From NCBI GenBank assembly GCA_018069525.1, contig JAGPUQ010000004.1:83614-147613 (forward strand): a DNA stretch of 64,000 nucleotides, in the 5' to 3' direction. Position numbers and translations under genes: made by a program. Shown here piece by piece: positions 48,446-58,341 of the stretch. The DNA comes from Porticoccaceae bacterium. Lineage in GTDB: Bacteria > Pseudomonadota > Gammaproteobacteria > Pseudomonadales > Porticoccaceae. The stretch's first letter is position 1; the number at the start of each line of letters is the position of its first letter. The notes under the pieces were generated by a model. That model was not told where the DNA came from. It saw only the letters and a program-made list of their open reading frames with translations, and did no database searches.

Positions 48446-49441
48446 TTGACGCTATCTTCGTCTAACGTGCAGTTTTTGTCCGTCGTTTTTGCGGGCACCC
48501 CCGACTTTGCTGCCGAGCATTTGCGCGCCTTGCTGGCTTCCCCGCACAGGGTGGTTGGGGTGTATACCCAGCCCGATAGACCGGCAGGCAGGGGTAAAAA
48601 ATTGCTGCCTGGCCCGGTGAAAGCGTTGGCTGAGGAGCATGGGCTCGCGGTGTTTCAGCCGCTGAACCTTAAAGATCCCGCCGATCAGCAAAGGCTTGCT
48701 GAGCTTAAGCCAGACCTGATGGTGGTGGTCGCCTATGGCTTGATTCTACCCCCAGCGGTATTGGCCATTCCCCGGCTTGGCTGTATCAATGTACACGCTT
48801 CTTTACTACCCCGCTGGCGGGGTGCTGCGCCGATTCAGCGGGCTATTGCAGCAGGCGATGGCTCCAGTGGCATTACCATAATGGAGATGGAGGCGGGTCT
48901 GGATACCGGGCCGATGCTCGCCACCGCGGTTTGCCCTATTGCTGACGATGAAACGGGCGGCAGTTTGCACGACACGCTGGCGCAGCTTGGCCCCGAGCTA
49001 TTGCTGGAAACCATCGAGCGCTTGGCGCAGGGCGCGGTTGTGGCTCAGGCTCAGGATGACACCCAGGCCACTTACGCGCCAAAACTTAGCAAGGCTGAAG
49101 CGGCCATTGACTGGACATCCAGCGCCGCTGAAATTGATCGTAAAGTGCGGGCGTTTAATCCCTTCCCGGTCGCCTATGGCGAGCTTGGGGGTGAGCGCAT
49201 TCGCATTTGGTCGGGAGCGCCTGTTGACCTTGAATCTGAGACAGAGTTTGAAATACGTTCGGGTTCCGGTGCTGCCCCAGGCCGCATTCTTTCTGCAAGC
49301 GCAGAAGGTATTCTGGTTGCCTGCGCCCAGGGTGTTTACCGTATTGAGGAGTTGCAATTGCCAGGTCGCAAGCGCCTGCCAGCGCGTGAAGTCTTAAACA
49401 GTCGTGCAGCATTGTTCGCGCCGGGTCAACAGTTTGATTAA
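48446..49441 (+). CDS. fmt: Methionyl-tRNA formyltransferase
   Basis: A 331-residue enzyme that formylates initiator tRNA. VVFAGTPDFAAEHL, YTQPDRPAGRGKKLLPGPVK, VVAYGLILPP, HASLLPRWRGAAPIQRAI and the C-terminal FNPFPVAYGE are diagnostic. The start appears to be TTG at 48446, with AAGG seven bases upstream; an in-frame GTG at 48467 is the alternative and gives a length closer to E. coli Fmt at the N-terminus. Confidence 0.96.
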   Translation: MTLSSSNVQFLSVVFAGTPDFAAEHLRALLASPHRVVGVYTQPDRPAGRGKKLLPGPVKALAEEHGLAVFQPLNLKDPADQQRLAELKPDLMVVVAYGLILPPAVLAIPRLGCINVHASLLPRWRGAAPIQRAIAAGDGSSGITIMEMEAGLDTGPMLATAVCPIADDETGGSLHDTLAQLGPELLLETIERLAQGAVVAQAQDDTQATYAPKLSKAEAAIDWTSSAAEIDRKVRAFNPFPVAYGELGGERIRIWSGAPVDLESETEFEIRSGSGAAPGRILSASAEGILVACAQGVYRIEELQLPGRKRLPAREVLNSRAALFAPGQQFD

Positions 49442-49466
49442 GCCTCGGTGTTGTTCCTCACCCAGC

Positions 49467-49505
49467 ATGGTTAGTCTATGGTTGTTAGCTGATGATTGTT
49501 AGCTT
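49467..49505 (+). repeat. 11/14/14-bp tandem repeat with decoy ATGs before rsmB
   Basis: Units ATGGTTAGTCT, ATGGTTGTTAGCTG and ATGATTGTTAGCTT run into the rsmB ATG at 49506. Each unit starts with ATG. None is in frame with rsmB over its length; the last decoy frame ends in TGA overlapping the rsmB start. Confidence 0.9.
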
Positions 49506-50897
49506 ATGAACGTGCGCGCCGCTGCCGCGAAGGTGATCACTCAGGTGGTCGCAAAAGGTGTGTCTCTGGATAATGCTTTGCCCCGGGAAGACGCTGTCGA
49601 TGAAAAACCCGTGGAGGGCAAAGCTAGCGGTAAACGGGTAGCCGGTAAAAAAGACCAAGTCGCTGGTAAAAAAGATCAAGTAGCTGTGCGCGATCTACCC
49701 TTACTCAGCGAACTTTGTTACGGCACTTTGCGCTGGTATCCCCGGCTGGCTCTGATTGTCGATCATCTTCTGGACAAGCCCTTTAAAACCAAAGATACGG
49801 ATTTACAGGCTTTATTAGCCTGTGCTGTTTATCAATTGAGTGCGACGCGTATTCCGCCCCATGCTGCCATCAACGAAACCGTTGCCGCATGCAAGACACT
49901 GGGCAAGCCCTGGGCTAAAGGTTTAATCAACGCGATTTTGCGCCGCTACCAGCGGGAGCAGGAGACCTTCGATCAACTGTTTGCCGAAACCGAGGTTTAC
50001 CAAAGTGCCCACCCGGGTTGGTTGATCGCAGAGCTTCGCGAGAGCTGGCCCGATCAACTCGATACTATTATCGAGGCTAATAACGGTCGCGGGCCTATGA
50101 CCCTACGGGTTAATCGGCAGCACGGCACTCGAGACGCCTATTTGGATCAGTTAAGGGCAGCGAATATTGCGGCGCAGCCCACGGCCTTAAGTGCCGATGG
50201 TGTTCAGCTCGCCGCGCCTGTTGCCGTGACCAGCTTGCCGGGTTTTGCGGAGGGTGGGCTCAGTGTGCAGGACGAGGCCGCGCAACTGTGTGCGCCATTG
50301 CTTGATCCCAGGCCTGGTCACCGGGTACTCGACGCCTGTTCGGCTCCCGGTGGCAAAGCTTGCCACTTACTCGAATATCAATCTGAAATTGGCGAATTAA
50401 TTGCCCTGGATAGTGATGCTCAGCGCTTACTCAAAGTAGAAGAAAACCTGACACGCCTCGGCTTGAATGCGAACATTCAATGCGCCGATGCTGCCAGTCT
50501 CGACGACTGGTGGGACGGCAAACCCTTCGATCGAATTTTGTTGGACGCGCCTTGTTCAGCGACTGGGGTAATCCGCCGGCACCCGGATATCAAATTACTG
50601 CGCAAGCCCGCCGATATTGCTAAGCTAGCCGCCGTACAGGCCGAGTTGCTGAGTCAGTTGTGGAAGACCCTGGCTCCGGGAGGCAAGTTGTTGTACGCCA
50701 CCTGTTCGGTGTTAAAGGCGGAGAATGAAAATGTGGTATCCGCGTTTATCGAATCGCGCGATGATGTTCGAGCTTTACCATTTGAGTTATCGGTGGAACA
50801 GCACGCGGGCTTACCTGCGGGGGTGGGTCGACAGTTACTGCCGACTCTAAACGGCCACGATGGGTTTTATTACGCACTGCTGGAAAAGCTCGCTTAG
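49506..50897 (+). CDS. rsmB: 16S rRNA m5C967 methyltransferase
   Basis: A 463-residue enzyme with an N-terminal NusB-like RNA-binding domain (IPPHAAINETVAACK) and a C-terminal NOL1/Nop2/Sun methyltransferase. CSAPGGKACHLLEY binds SAM, and the two catalytic Cys are in LDAPCSATGVIRRHPDI and LLYATCSVL. Relative to E. coli it has an insertion of about 30 residues near residues 25-58, rich in Lys and Gly and holding VAGKKDQ twice. It is probably in one operon with def and fmt. Confidence 0.96.
   Translation: MNVRAAAAKVITQVVAKGVSLDNALPREDAVDEKPVEGKASGKRVAGKKDQVAGKKDQVAVRDLPLLSELCYGTLRWYPRLALIVDHLLDKPFKTKDTDLQALLACAVYQLSATRIPPHAAINETVAACKTLGKPWAKGLINAILRRYQREQETFDQLFAETEVYQSAHPGWLIAELRESWPDQLDTIIEANNGRGPMTLRVNRQHGTRDAYLDQLRAANIAAQPTALSADGVQLAAPVAVTSLPGFAEGGLSVQDEAAQLCAPLLDPRPGHRVLDACSAPGGKACHLLEYQSEIGELIALDSDAQRLLKVEENLTRLGLNANIQCADAASLDDWWDGKPFDRILLDAPCSATGVIRRHPDIKLLRKPADIAKLAAVQAELLSQLWKTLAPGGKLLYATCSVLKAENENVVSAFIESRDDVRALPFELSVEQHAGLPAGVGRQLLPTLNGHDGFYYALLEKLA
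49638..49679 (+). repeat. In-frame 21-bp tandem duplication within rsmB
   Basis: Two units at 49638-49658 and 49659-49679 encode VAGKKDQ twice. They differ at synonymous positions only. They lie in an insertion that E. coli RsmB lacks. Confidence 0.92.
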
Positions 50898-50979
50898 CAG
50901 TTAATAAACTTTAGTTAATGAAAGTAGTTACTAAATAAGTCCGACACAATAATAAGCACTGGTGGAGTAGAGACACGCA

Positions 50980-52362
50980 ATGAAAATCGTCATCGTCGGA
51001 GCTGGCCAGGTTGGGGGAACCCTGGCGGAAAACCTGGCCCGTGAAGCCAACGACATTACCCTGATTGATATCGACGAAAAGCGCCTGCGTGAACTGCAGG
51101 ATCGCCTGGATATTCGCACCGTAGTGGGCATGGGTTCTCACCCCGATATTATGGTGGCTGCAGGTATTGAGGACGCCGATATGCTAGTTGCCGTGACCAA
51201 TAGCGATGAGGTCAATATGACCGCCTGCCAGGTCGCCTACTCGCTGTTTAAAACTCCCACCAAGATAGCTCGGGTGCGCGCCGCGAGTTATGTCGATGCG
51301 ACTTATCGGGAGCGCCTGTTTAACGACAGCAGTTGCCCGGTGGATGTACTCATTACCCCCGAGCAAGTGATTACCGACTATATTCATCGACTTATTCAAA
51401 AGCCCGGCGCCCTCCAGGTTCTAGATTTCGCCGACGGTAAGGTCCAGTTGGTTGCGGTGCGCGCAGAAAAAGGTGGGCCGCTGGTGGGCCATGAACTGCG
51501 CGACTTACGTACGCATATGCCCGATGTGGATGCTCGTGCGGCGGCATTATATCGACAGGATCGCTCGTTGATTCCCGAAGGCGACACGGTGATTGAAGAA
51601 GGCGACGAGGTGTTTTTTATCGCCGCGTCCAAACATATCCGCCGTGTGATGGCCGAACTGGGGCGCACTGAGTCGGCCTATCGTCACATCGTGATTGCTG
51701 GCGGTGGCAATATTGGGTTTCGCCTGGCCAGCGTGCTCGAGCACCAATTTAACGTCAAAATCATCGAGCTGTTTAACGATCGCGCCGAGTTTTTAGCGGA
51801 AAACCTGAATCGCACCGTGGTGCTGGTCGGACGCGCGGACGACAGAGAGTTACTGCTCGATGAAAATATCGATAAGGCAGATGTTTTTCTTGCCGTAACG
51901 AACGATGATAAGGCCAATATTATGTCGTCCATCCTCGCCAAGCGGCTCGGGGCTCGTAAAGTGATGACCTTAATTGGTAATCCGGTATATGTTGATTTAA
52001 TGCAGGGTAGCGAAATTGATATTGCGATTTCCCCCCAGCAGACCACCACCAGCACGCTGCTCGCCCACGTTCGCAAAGGCGATACCGTAAGTGCGCACTC
52101 ACTTCGGCGTGGGGTTGCGGAGGCGCTAGAGGTTGTCGCCCACGGCGACGCCAAAAGCTCAAAGGTAGTGGGACGTGCTATCGAAGACATTAAGCTGCCT
52201 CCGGGGACTACTATCGCCGCACTGGTACGCAACGGCGAAGCCATTATTGCTCACCACGATACGGTGATTGAAAGCGATGACCACGTCATCGTCTTCATTA
52301 TCGACAAGCGTTATACGGGAGATGTGGAAAAACTGTTTCAAGTGGGGTTCACCTTCTTCTAA
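50980..52362 (+). CDS. trkA: Trk potassium uptake regulatory subunit TrkA
   Basis: A 460-residue cytoplasmic subunit with two RCK modules. The first Rossmann motif is [19 protein letters not shown] and the second [18 protein letters not shown]; each is followed by a TrkA-C domain. It binds NAD(H)/ATP and gates the TrkH channel. The TAA stop overlaps the trkH ATG (TAATG). The gap before it holds degenerate 13-15-bp repeats beginning AGTTA (50899-50940). Confidence 0.96.
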   Translation: MKIVIVGAGQVGGTLAENLAREANDITLIDIDEKRLRELQDRLDIRTVVGMGSHPDIMVAAGIEDADMLVAVTNSDEVNMTACQVAYSLFKTPTKIARVRAASYVDATYRERLFNDSSCPVDVLITPEQVITDYIHRLIQKPGALQVLDFADGKVQLVAVRAEKGGPLVGHELRDLRTHMPDVDARAAALYRQDRSLIPEGDTVIEEGDEVFFIAASKHIRRVMAELGRTESAYRHIVIAGGGNIGFRLASVLEHQFNVKIIELFNDRAEFLAENLNRTVVLVGRADDRELLLDENIDKADVFLAVTNDDKANIMSSILAKRLGARKVMTLIGNPVYVDLMQGSEIDIAISPQQTTTSTLLAHVRKGDTVSAHSLRRGVAEALEVVAHGDAKSSKVVGRAIEDIKLPPGTTIAALVRNGEAIIAHHDTVIESDDHVIVFIIDKRYTGDVEKLFQVGFTFF

Positions 52363-53810
52363 TGCATTTTTCCGCAATCGCAAGGATCCTCGGTCTGCTG
52401 CTGATGTTGTTCAGCATTACCATGCTGCCGCCGATAATGGTGGCCAGCTACTACGATGAAAGCACTCAGCAGGCCTTTTTTCTCGCTTTCGCATTTACCT
52501 TCTCCATCGGCATGCTGGCCTGGCTACCCTACTGCCGCGGCCAGATTGAAATGCGCACCCGCGACGGGTTTCTGGTCACGGTACTGTTCTGGCTGGTGCT
52601 TGGGCTGGTGGGTTCGATTCCGCTGATGCTGGTCGATCCCCTAAACTTGTCTTTTACCAATGCGGTGTTTGAATCTATTTCCGGTTTGACCACCACTGGG
52701 GCGACGGTGATTACCGGCCTCGATGACCTGCCGCGATCCGTGCTTTACTATCGCCAGCAGTTACAGTGGCTGGGTGGTATCGGTATCGTGGTGATCGCCG
52801 TTGCCATCATGCCCATGCTCGGCGTTGGAGGTATGCAGCTGTATCGCGCCGAAAGTCCGGGCCCGGTGAAAGATACCAAACTCACGCCGCGGATTACCGG
52901 AACCGCCAAAGCCCTGTTTTTAATTTATCTGACTATTACCTGTGCCTGTGCACTTAGCTACTGGGCGGCGGGCATGGATCCCTTCGACGCCATCGGACAC
53001 AGTTTTTCGACCGTGGCGATTGGCGGTTTTTCTACTCACGACGCCAGCATAGGCTTTTTTGACAGCCCACTGATTTCCACGGTGTGCATCATTTTTATGA
53101 TTATTTCGGGGCTTAATTTCGGCCTTCACTTCTTAGCCTGGAACCGCACCAGCCTCCGGCACTACTTCAGTGATCCAGAAGCGCGGGTCTACCTGATGAT
53201 GCTGGGGGTGGGGGCGCTGATCGTGTGTTTGTTTCTCTATTTAAAGGGGGTTTACAACGGCAGTGACGCATTGCACCACGGGGTTTTTCAGCTAGTCTCG
53301 ATTATGACCACCACCGGGTTTACCACCACCAATTACAGTCTGTGGCCGACCTTCGTACCGTTTTTCCTGATTTTCCTGTCGTTTTTTGGCGCTTGCGCCG
53401 GCTCTACGGGCGGTGGCCTGAAGGTGGGTCGCATGTTAATTATGGCGCGCCAGAGTTTGCGAGAAATGTATCGACTGGTGCATCCCAGCGCGGTATTGCC
53501 GCTTAAGTTGCGCGACCGCACCGTGTCCGAGCGGGTGGCCGACGCTATCTGGGCTTTCTTCGGGGTTTATTTAGCGGTTTTCTACATTATCGTTTTACTG
53601 CTGCTAGCCTCGGGTCTCGATTATGTCACCGCGTGGTCGGCAACTGCAGCGGCGCTGAATAATCTCGGTCCCGGTCTTGGTACTGTTTCCGCCCACTACG
53701 GCGATATCAGTGGTTTTGCCAAATGGGTATTGTGCGGCGGCATGTTGCTGGGGCGTTTAGAAATTTTTACTTTGTTAGTGTTGCTGACGCCGACATTTTG
53801 GCGTCGCTGA
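52362..53810 (+). CDS. trkH: Trk potassium transporter membrane subunit TrkH
   Basis: A 482-residue inner-membrane protein with four pore repeats. Pore motifs include SGLTTTGATVI, STVAIGGFSTHD, TTTGFTTTNYS and AALNNLGPGLG, the G residues of which line the selectivity filter. SFFGACAGSTGGGLKVGRML is typical of the intramembrane loop. It partners TrkA. A 22-23-bp tandem duplication spans its stop codon. Confidence 0.96.
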   Translation: MHFSAIARILGLLLMLFSITMLPPIMVASYYDESTQQAFFLAFAFTFSIGMLAWLPYCRGQIEMRTRDGFLVTVLFWLVLGLVGSIPLMLVDPLNLSFTNAVFESISGLTTTGATVITGLDDLPRSVLYYRQQLQWLGGIGIVVIAVAIMPMLGVGGMQLYRAESPGPVKDTKLTPRITGTAKALFLIYLTITCACALSYWAAGMDPFDAIGHSFSTVAIGGFSTHDASIGFFDSPLISTVCIIFMIISGLNFGLHFLAWNRTSLRHYFSDPEARVYLMMLGVGALIVCLFLYLKGVYNGSDALHHGVFQLVSIMTTTGFTTTNYSLWPTFVPFFLIFLSFFGACAGSTGGGLKVGRMLIMARQSLREMYRLVHPSAVLPLKLRDRTVSERVADAIWAFFGVYLAVFYIIVLLLLASGLDYVTAWSATAAALNNLGPGLGTVSAHYGDISGFAKWVLCGGMLLGRLEIFTLLVLLTPTFWRR

Positions 53811-53847
53811 TGCTCGGTGTTTTAAGTCGCTGAGGCGGGTGTTTTAA
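53803..53847 (+). repeat. 22/23-bp tandem duplication across the trkH stop
   Basis: Copies at 53803-53825 and 53826-53847 both begin GTCGCTGA and end GGTGTTTTAA. Copy 1 contains the trkH stop TGA (53808-53810). Confidence 0.92.
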
Positions 53848-53879
53848 AAAGGTGAAGTAACGTTCTCGAAACCGCTGCC

Positions 53880-53960
53880 AGCGCAGTTGTCGATAGTGCT
53901 TATTGAAAGTGGTTATTGATAATTACTGATAGCAGCCACTGATAGCCGTTACTGGTAATA
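53880..53960 (-). repeat. Degenerate 13-16-bp repeats around the ClC gene stop
   Basis: Read on the minus strand, successive segments CTATTACCAGTAACGG, CTATCAGTGGCTG, CTATCAGTAATTAT, CAATAACCACTTT and CAATAAGCACTAT resemble one another. The first contains the stop codon of the ClC gene. Copies are diverged. Confidence 0.6.
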
Positions 53961-55757
53961 GTTATCGATCTGCTCCCGGGTAATAATACCAGCGACGTCG
54001 GACATCACCGGCGCGGCGGTACGAGTAATGTATGCAGCGTTACCGTTGTTCTGACGGATAGCAGACAGGGCCTCCTGCAAGGTTGCCCTCGGGTGTACCG
54101 GGAATATGCGCCAGCGCTGCCCGGGGATTTCCAGCAGATCAACGAGTTCGTCGTGTTCCCATAGAGAGGTGTCGCTTTGTTCCAGAAAGCGGGCGAGATC
54201 GCTTGGGCGAATGATGTACTTGTCTTCGCCAACGTCTTCGACCACCAGCCATTCAGGACGTTGCTTCAGCAATTCCAGAGCCTTGTCCCAGGGCAGTTGA
54301 CGGCTATGGGGCAAAAAATTTCGATTCATAATACTGGTGACGCCCACGCCACTTAACATCTGATACACCGGGGATGAAAAACGTTTCGGGTCACGACCAA
54401 TCAGGAAGATACCCGGCAAGCGCGACACCATCCGCGTGGTCACCGTCGCCACTACAATAACTAGCATCGCGGGCATCAAAATACCGGGGTTGTAGGTCAG
54501 CTCCATTAAGGCCACCAGCGCAGCCAGCGGAGCATTGAGTACCGCGGCCATGGCAGCCCCCATGCCGAGGGTGGCGTAAAAGCCGGGAGTTCCGGTGTTT
54601 TCCGGGCTAATAAAGTTGGCGGCGACGCCCAGACAACCACCCAGGCAGGCACCAATCACCAGTGCTGGACCGATACTACCGCCGGGAATGCCCAGCGCAA
54701 TAGTGGTGGTCGACAGTAACAGTTTGGCTGCGGCGATAGTGAGCAGCAGGCCAACACCGAGTTCGCCAAGCATCGCCAGTTCCAGGGTGTCGTAACCCAC
54801 GCCCATTACTTCGGGAACGGCCATACCGATTCCGCCTGCCAGTAATCCGGCAAGCAGTAAGTTGACCCACGCCGGTCGCTGGGCAAATTTGGCGACTGCG
54901 ACATGCAAGGTCAGTATTAGCGCACACACCAGACCAATAGCTACGCCGCAGGCGGCGAGGTAAGGCAGCTCCATCAAGCCGGCGAGGTGTATTACGGGTA
55001 TTTCAAACGCAGGCGCGGCACCGAAAGCAACGCGACTGACCAGGGCTCCCGCGACTGCCGCGAGAATAACTGGCACAAAGCCGATGACGGTGTACTCCAT
55101 CAACACCACTTCCATGGCGAAAATAACCCCGGCCAACGGCGTGTTGAAGGAGGCGGAAATGGCGGCGGCAACGCCACAGCCAACCAGGGTTCGCAAGCTA
55201 TTGTTGGGCAGGCCAAAGCGCTGGCCTACCAGGCTGGCCGAAGCCGCGCCCAGGTGGATGGCGGGGCCTTCGCGGCCTACGGAATGCCCGGAAAGTAAGG
55301 CAATAATACCGCCGAAAAACTGCATCACCGCATTGCCTGCGGGCAATCTGGCCTGGTGTTGTTGATAGCGCTCAACGACATGGCCAACCCCGACCGAGCA
55401 CTTGTCTTTGCCGAGTACTCTAGCGATCAAGGCGCTGAGCGCGATAATAGCGAGCGCGCCGACAATGGGCAGCAGCAGGCGCATCTCCGGGCTTAGAGAT
55501 TCAAAACCTTCGTCGCTGTGGTTGGGTAGCAAGGTTGTCAGCGGCAGCTCTACTGCCAGGCGAAATGCTACCGCAATGACTCCCGTAATCAAGCCGCTGA
55601 CGATGCCGAGCAAGGCCAGCTGAGGTAGGGCGTTGCCGTAGGCGAGTCGCAGTCGAAAATTGTCGAGCAGCGCTTTGGCCCAACGGTTCAGTGTAGATAG
55701 CAAATGGCGCAACGATAAGAAAATACGGCGGGGCGCGGTGGATAGAAATGACGGCAT
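53949..55757 (-). CDS. ClC-family chloride channel/antiporter with C-terminal regulatory region
   Basis: A 602-residue membrane protein. The ClC core runs to about residue 440, with GHSVGREGPAIHLGAA (GREGP carries the gating/proton Glu) and GIPGGSIGPALVIGA. The first signature GSGIP is replaced by CSVGVGHV, so anion selectivity may differ from E. coli ClcA. A C-terminal region of about 130 residues resembles degenerate CBS domains. It is convergent with trkH; ion-transport genes are therefore neighbours here. Confidence 0.88.
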   Translation of the reverse strand: MPSFLSTAPRRIFLSLRHLLSTLNRWAKALLDNFRLRLAYGNALPQLALLGIVSGLITGVIAVAFRLAVELPLTTLLPNHSDEGFESLSPEMRLLLPIVGALAIIALSALIARVLGKDKCSVGVGHVVERYQQHQARLPAGNAVMQFFGGIIALLSGHSVGREGPAIHLGAASASLVGQRFGLPNNSLRTLVGCGVAAAISASFNTPLAGVIFAMEVVLMEYTVIGFVPVILAAVAGALVSRVAFGAAPAFEIPVIHLAGLMELPYLAACGVAIGLVCALILTLHVAVAKFAQRPAWVNLLLAGLLAGGIGMAVPEVMGVGYDTLELAMLGELGVGLLLTIAAAKLLLSTTTIALGIPGGSIGPALVIGACLGGCLGVAANFISPENTGTPGFYATLGMGAAMAAVLNAPLAALVALMELTYNPGILMPAMLVIVVATVTTRMVSRLPGIFLIGRDPKRFSSPVYQMLSGVGVTSIMNRNFLPHSRQLPWDKALELLKQRPEWLVVEDVGEDKYIIRPSDLARFLEQSDTSLWEHDELVDLLEIPGQRWRIFPVHPRATLQEALSAIRQNNGNAAYITRTAAPVMSDVAGIITREQIDNYYQ

Positions 55758-55912
55758 AGTTTGAAAGCGTGCTGGAGTTAACAGGTTTCGATGGTTTCAA
55801 AGCCTTAGGGAATATCCGTAAGTATACGTCCTGGGGTATGATGCGCGCTCGAACTTTGCACAGTTTGTGCGCTAGTTAAATAGTGGAAGTGGCGGAAAAC
55901 AGTGAGTAAGCC

Positions 55913-56950
55913 GTGATTAAGATAGGAATTGTTGGCGGCACCGGATACACCGGAGTGGAGTTGCTGCGTCTGTTGATAATGCATCCGCAAGCGGAAATTA
56001 CGGTTATTACTTCGCGCCAGGAAGCGGGACGCGCGGTGGCGGATATCTTTCCCAATCTGCGCGGCCATATTGACCTGAATTTTAGCGAGCCCGATACGGA
56101 GGTCCTGGCGAGTTGCGATGTGGTATTTTTCGCCACGCCTCACGGTGTAGCCCAGGCCAGCGTACCGGAATTACTCGACCGAAATGTTAAGGTTATCGAC
56201 CTGTCGGCAGATTTCCGCATTCGCTCGGTGCCCCTGTGGGAGCAGTGGTATGGCCAAACCCACGCTTGCCCGGAGCGTATTGGCGACGCGGTTTACGGCT
56301 TGCCAGAAGTGAATCGCGAGCATATTCGCAAGGCGCAATTGATTGCCTGTCCCGGTTGTTATCCCACCAGCGTACTACTGGGGTTTTTACCCCTGCTGGA
56401 GCGTGGCTTGATTGATCCCGGTGATTTGGTTGCCAATGCGGCGTCTGGCGTGAGCGGTGCCGGTCGCCAGGCTTCCATCCCCAACTTACTTGCTGAAAGC
56501 AGCGATAACTTTAAGGCCTATGGCGTTGGGGGGCATCGCCACTTGCCGGAAATCGAACAGGGCCTCGCGGATATCGTGGGCAGTGCCGTGTCGCTTACGT
56601 TTGTACCGCATTTGCTGCCGATTATTCGCGGTATTCATTCTACGCTGTATGCAAATCTCATTAATGAAAACGCTGGTGTGGATGTGCAAGCGGTGTTTGA
56701 AGAGCGTTATCAGGATGAGCCTTTCGTCGACGTATTACCGCCGGGAGAACACCCGCAAACCCGTAGCGTGCGTGGCTCTAACATGGTGCGCATTGCGGTG
56801 GCGCGTCCTCAGGGGCGCAATAAAGTAGTAGTGATGGTGGCTGAAGATAATTTGGTTAAGGGCGCTTCCGGCCAGGCCGTGCAGAATATGAATATTGTGA
56901 TGGGCTTGCCCGAAACTCTCGGGCTGGATGCGCCCGCTTTGCTGCCCTAA
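55913..56950 (+). CDS. argC: N-acetyl-gamma-glutamyl-phosphate reductase
   Basis: A 345-residue NADPH enzyme of arginine synthesis. The cofactor motif is [19 protein letters not shown]; the catalytic Cys is in [22 protein letters not shown] and the later [13 protein letters not shown] are typical. The start is GTG at 55913, because no ATG occurs in the right place. It is the usual neighbour of erpA in Pseudomonas-like genomes. Confidence 0.96.
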   Translation: MIKIGIVGGTGYTGVELLRLLIMHPQAEITVITSRQEAGRAVADIFPNLRGHIDLNFSEPDTEVLASCDVVFFATPHGVAQASVPELLDRNVKVIDLSADFRIRSVPLWEQWYGQTHACPERIGDAVYGLPEVNREHIRKAQLIACPGCYPTSVLLGFLPLLERGLIDPGDLVANAASGVSGAGRQASIPNLLAESSDNFKAYGVGGHRHLPEIEQGLADIVGSAVSLTFVPHLLPIIRGIHSTLYANLINENAGVDVQAVFEERYQDEPFVDVLPPGEHPQTRSVRGSNMVRIAVARPQGRNKVVVMVAEDNLVKGASGQAVQNMNIVMGLPETLGLDAPALLP

Positions 56951-56965
56951 AGAGCGATACTGATA

Positions 56966-57682
56966 ATGATGAGTCGCTCGTTTCGAGATCGCAACCGTAC
57001 CCAGATCCTCTGGCAGCGCTGGTTATGGACTTTGCTGGCGCTGGCAGTGTGTGCTGTGGCGGCTGCGATCGGTGGGTACCGTATCGGGGCCAATGATGGT
57101 CGCGAGGATGCCATGTCGTCCCACGAGCTTTTGAGCAGGCTCGAAGCTGCGCAAACAAAAAGTACGTATTTGGAGCAACAGCTCACCAACCGGCTCATGG
57201 CAGCGGAAATCGACTGGAAAAGTATCGAGCAGGTGCGCCAGATGATCGCGGAGCTGGAAGAACAGTTATCCCTGCAGAAGGAAGAGCTGGATCTTTATCG
57301 TTTACTGCTTAATCGGGATAGCAACGTTAAAGGCGTGCACATCGAGCACTGGAAAGTAGTGCCAGCAGATGTGACCGGGTTCTACGATTATCAATTGGTA
57401 ATCCGGCAGAATGTAGACCTGAAAACCACCTTTTCAGCAGAGTTGGAAGTCGTGGTGTTTGGTGAGAAGGAAGGCCGAGCGATCGGTTATCCGCTTTCCG
57501 GGCTCGATTCGGAAGTGAACGACGAATCCATACGGCTGTCTTTTCGTTATTTTAAATTCTTGCGGGGTCGCTTGCAGCTACCGTCGGGTTTTGAGCCTAA
57601 AGAAATAGAGGTGGTCGTGCAGCGCACAGGGAGTTCAAAATATAAGGAAAAGAAAACCTTCGAATGGAACAGCGAAGGCTGA
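56966..57682 (+). CDS. Membrane-anchored coiled-coil protein (DUF6776-like)
   Basis: A 238-residue protein of unknown function. It has one N-terminal membrane helix (WLWTLLALAVCAVAAAIGGY), a coiled coil at about 55-110 rich in Glu, Gln and Leu, and a C-terminal beta-rich domain (YDYQLVIRQNVDLKTTFSAE). Similar proteins lie between argC and bactofilin genes in Pseudomonas-type genomes. An envelope or cytoskeleton role is suggested by the bactofilin neighbour only. Confidence 0.8.
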   Translation: MMSRSFRDRNRTQILWQRWLWTLLALAVCAVAAAIGGYRIGANDGREDAMSSHELLSRLEAAQTKSTYLEQQLTNRLMAAEIDWKSIEQVRQMIAELEEQLSLQKEELDLYRLLLNRDSNVKGVHIEHWKVVPADVTGFYDYQLVIRQNVDLKTTFSAELEVVVFGEKEGRAIGYPLSGLDSEVNDESIRLSFRYFKFLRGRLQLPSGFEPKEIEVVVQRTGSSKYKEKKTFEWNSEG

Positions 57683-57715
57683 TTTGTCTCAGGTAGGGAA
57701 GCCCAGAGTCTTTTT

Positions 57716-57748
57716 AAATAGACTTTAAATAGACCTTAAATACAACTG
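57716..57748 (+). repeat. 11-bp tandem repeat, three copies, before bactofilin gene
   Basis: AAATAGACTTT, AAATAGACCTT and the more diverged AAATACAACTG in direct succession, ending 24 bp before the bactofilin start. Confidence 0.85.
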
Positions 57749-57772
57749 GCCATAAATTTAGCAGGTGATTCC

Positions 57773-58204
57773 ATGATGCGTAAGTCGAAAAAAAATACCA
57801 GTAAAAACGCCATTACTTTGCTCGCCCAGGGCGTGCACGTCAAAGGCGACATCCATTTCCAGGGCAATCTGGAAATCGAAGGCGAAGTAACCGGCAACGT
57901 GATTGGTGCCGATGGCAGCGATAGCGAAGTTCGCGTTCTCGATTCGGGCAGCGTCAAAGGTGAGCTGCGGGTTCCCTTAGTGTTTATCAGCGGGACAGTG
58001 GCCGGCGACGTGTTTGCCAGCAAGCAAGTCGAGCTAGCCGCCAGCGCGAAAGTAGATGGCAATATTCACTATACCCTGCTGGAAGTCGAGCGCGGTGCCC
58101 AGGTCAACGGCAACTTTGTCCTGGAGAAGGCCGGAGCGGCGAAAAATGTCGTGCTGCCAATAGGCGAAAAAATTGGCGAAAAGCGCGCTGAGTCTTCGTC
58201 TTAG
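57773..58204 (+). CDS. Bactofilin (polymer-forming cytoskeletal protein)
   Basis: A 143-residue bactofilin. The central beta-helix repeats are visible: GVHVKGDIHFQGNLEIEGEV, then GSVKGELRVPL and AKVDGNIHYTLLEVERGAQV. Basic N- and acidic C-terminal tails flank it. Bactofilins polymerise without nucleotides and localise cell-wall or envelope functions. The nearby M23 peptidase gene, though on the other strand, is a typical functional partner. Confidence 0.92.
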   Translation: MMRKSKKNTSKNAITLLAQGVHVKGDIHFQGNLEIEGEVTGNVIGADGSDSEVRVLDSGSVKGELRVPLVFISGTVAGDVFASKQVELAASAKVDGNIHYTLLEVERGAQVNGNFVLEKAGAAKNVVLPIGEKIGEKRAESSS

Positions 58205-58223
58205 TTGACTTAGATCGATAACC

Positions 58224-58285
58224 CCGAGCAACTAATTCTGGATGCTCGGTAGACAAATGTTTACGGCTTGCCATTGCTAAATGGC
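58224..58285 (+). promoter_or_regulatory. Inverted repeats before erpA
   Basis: Two hairpin candidates: CCGAGCA/TGCTCGG (58224-58249, 12-base loop) and GCCATT/AATGGC (58270-58285, four-base loop). The first may end the bactofilin transcript, though it lacks a T-run. The second could be a regulator site for erpA. Neither matches a motif I can name. Confidence 0.35.
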
Positions 58286-58341
58286 AGTGGAAGCCCCATA
58301 TTGTCTACCTATCCACGTAGTAACTAAGTGAGGTGGCGACT

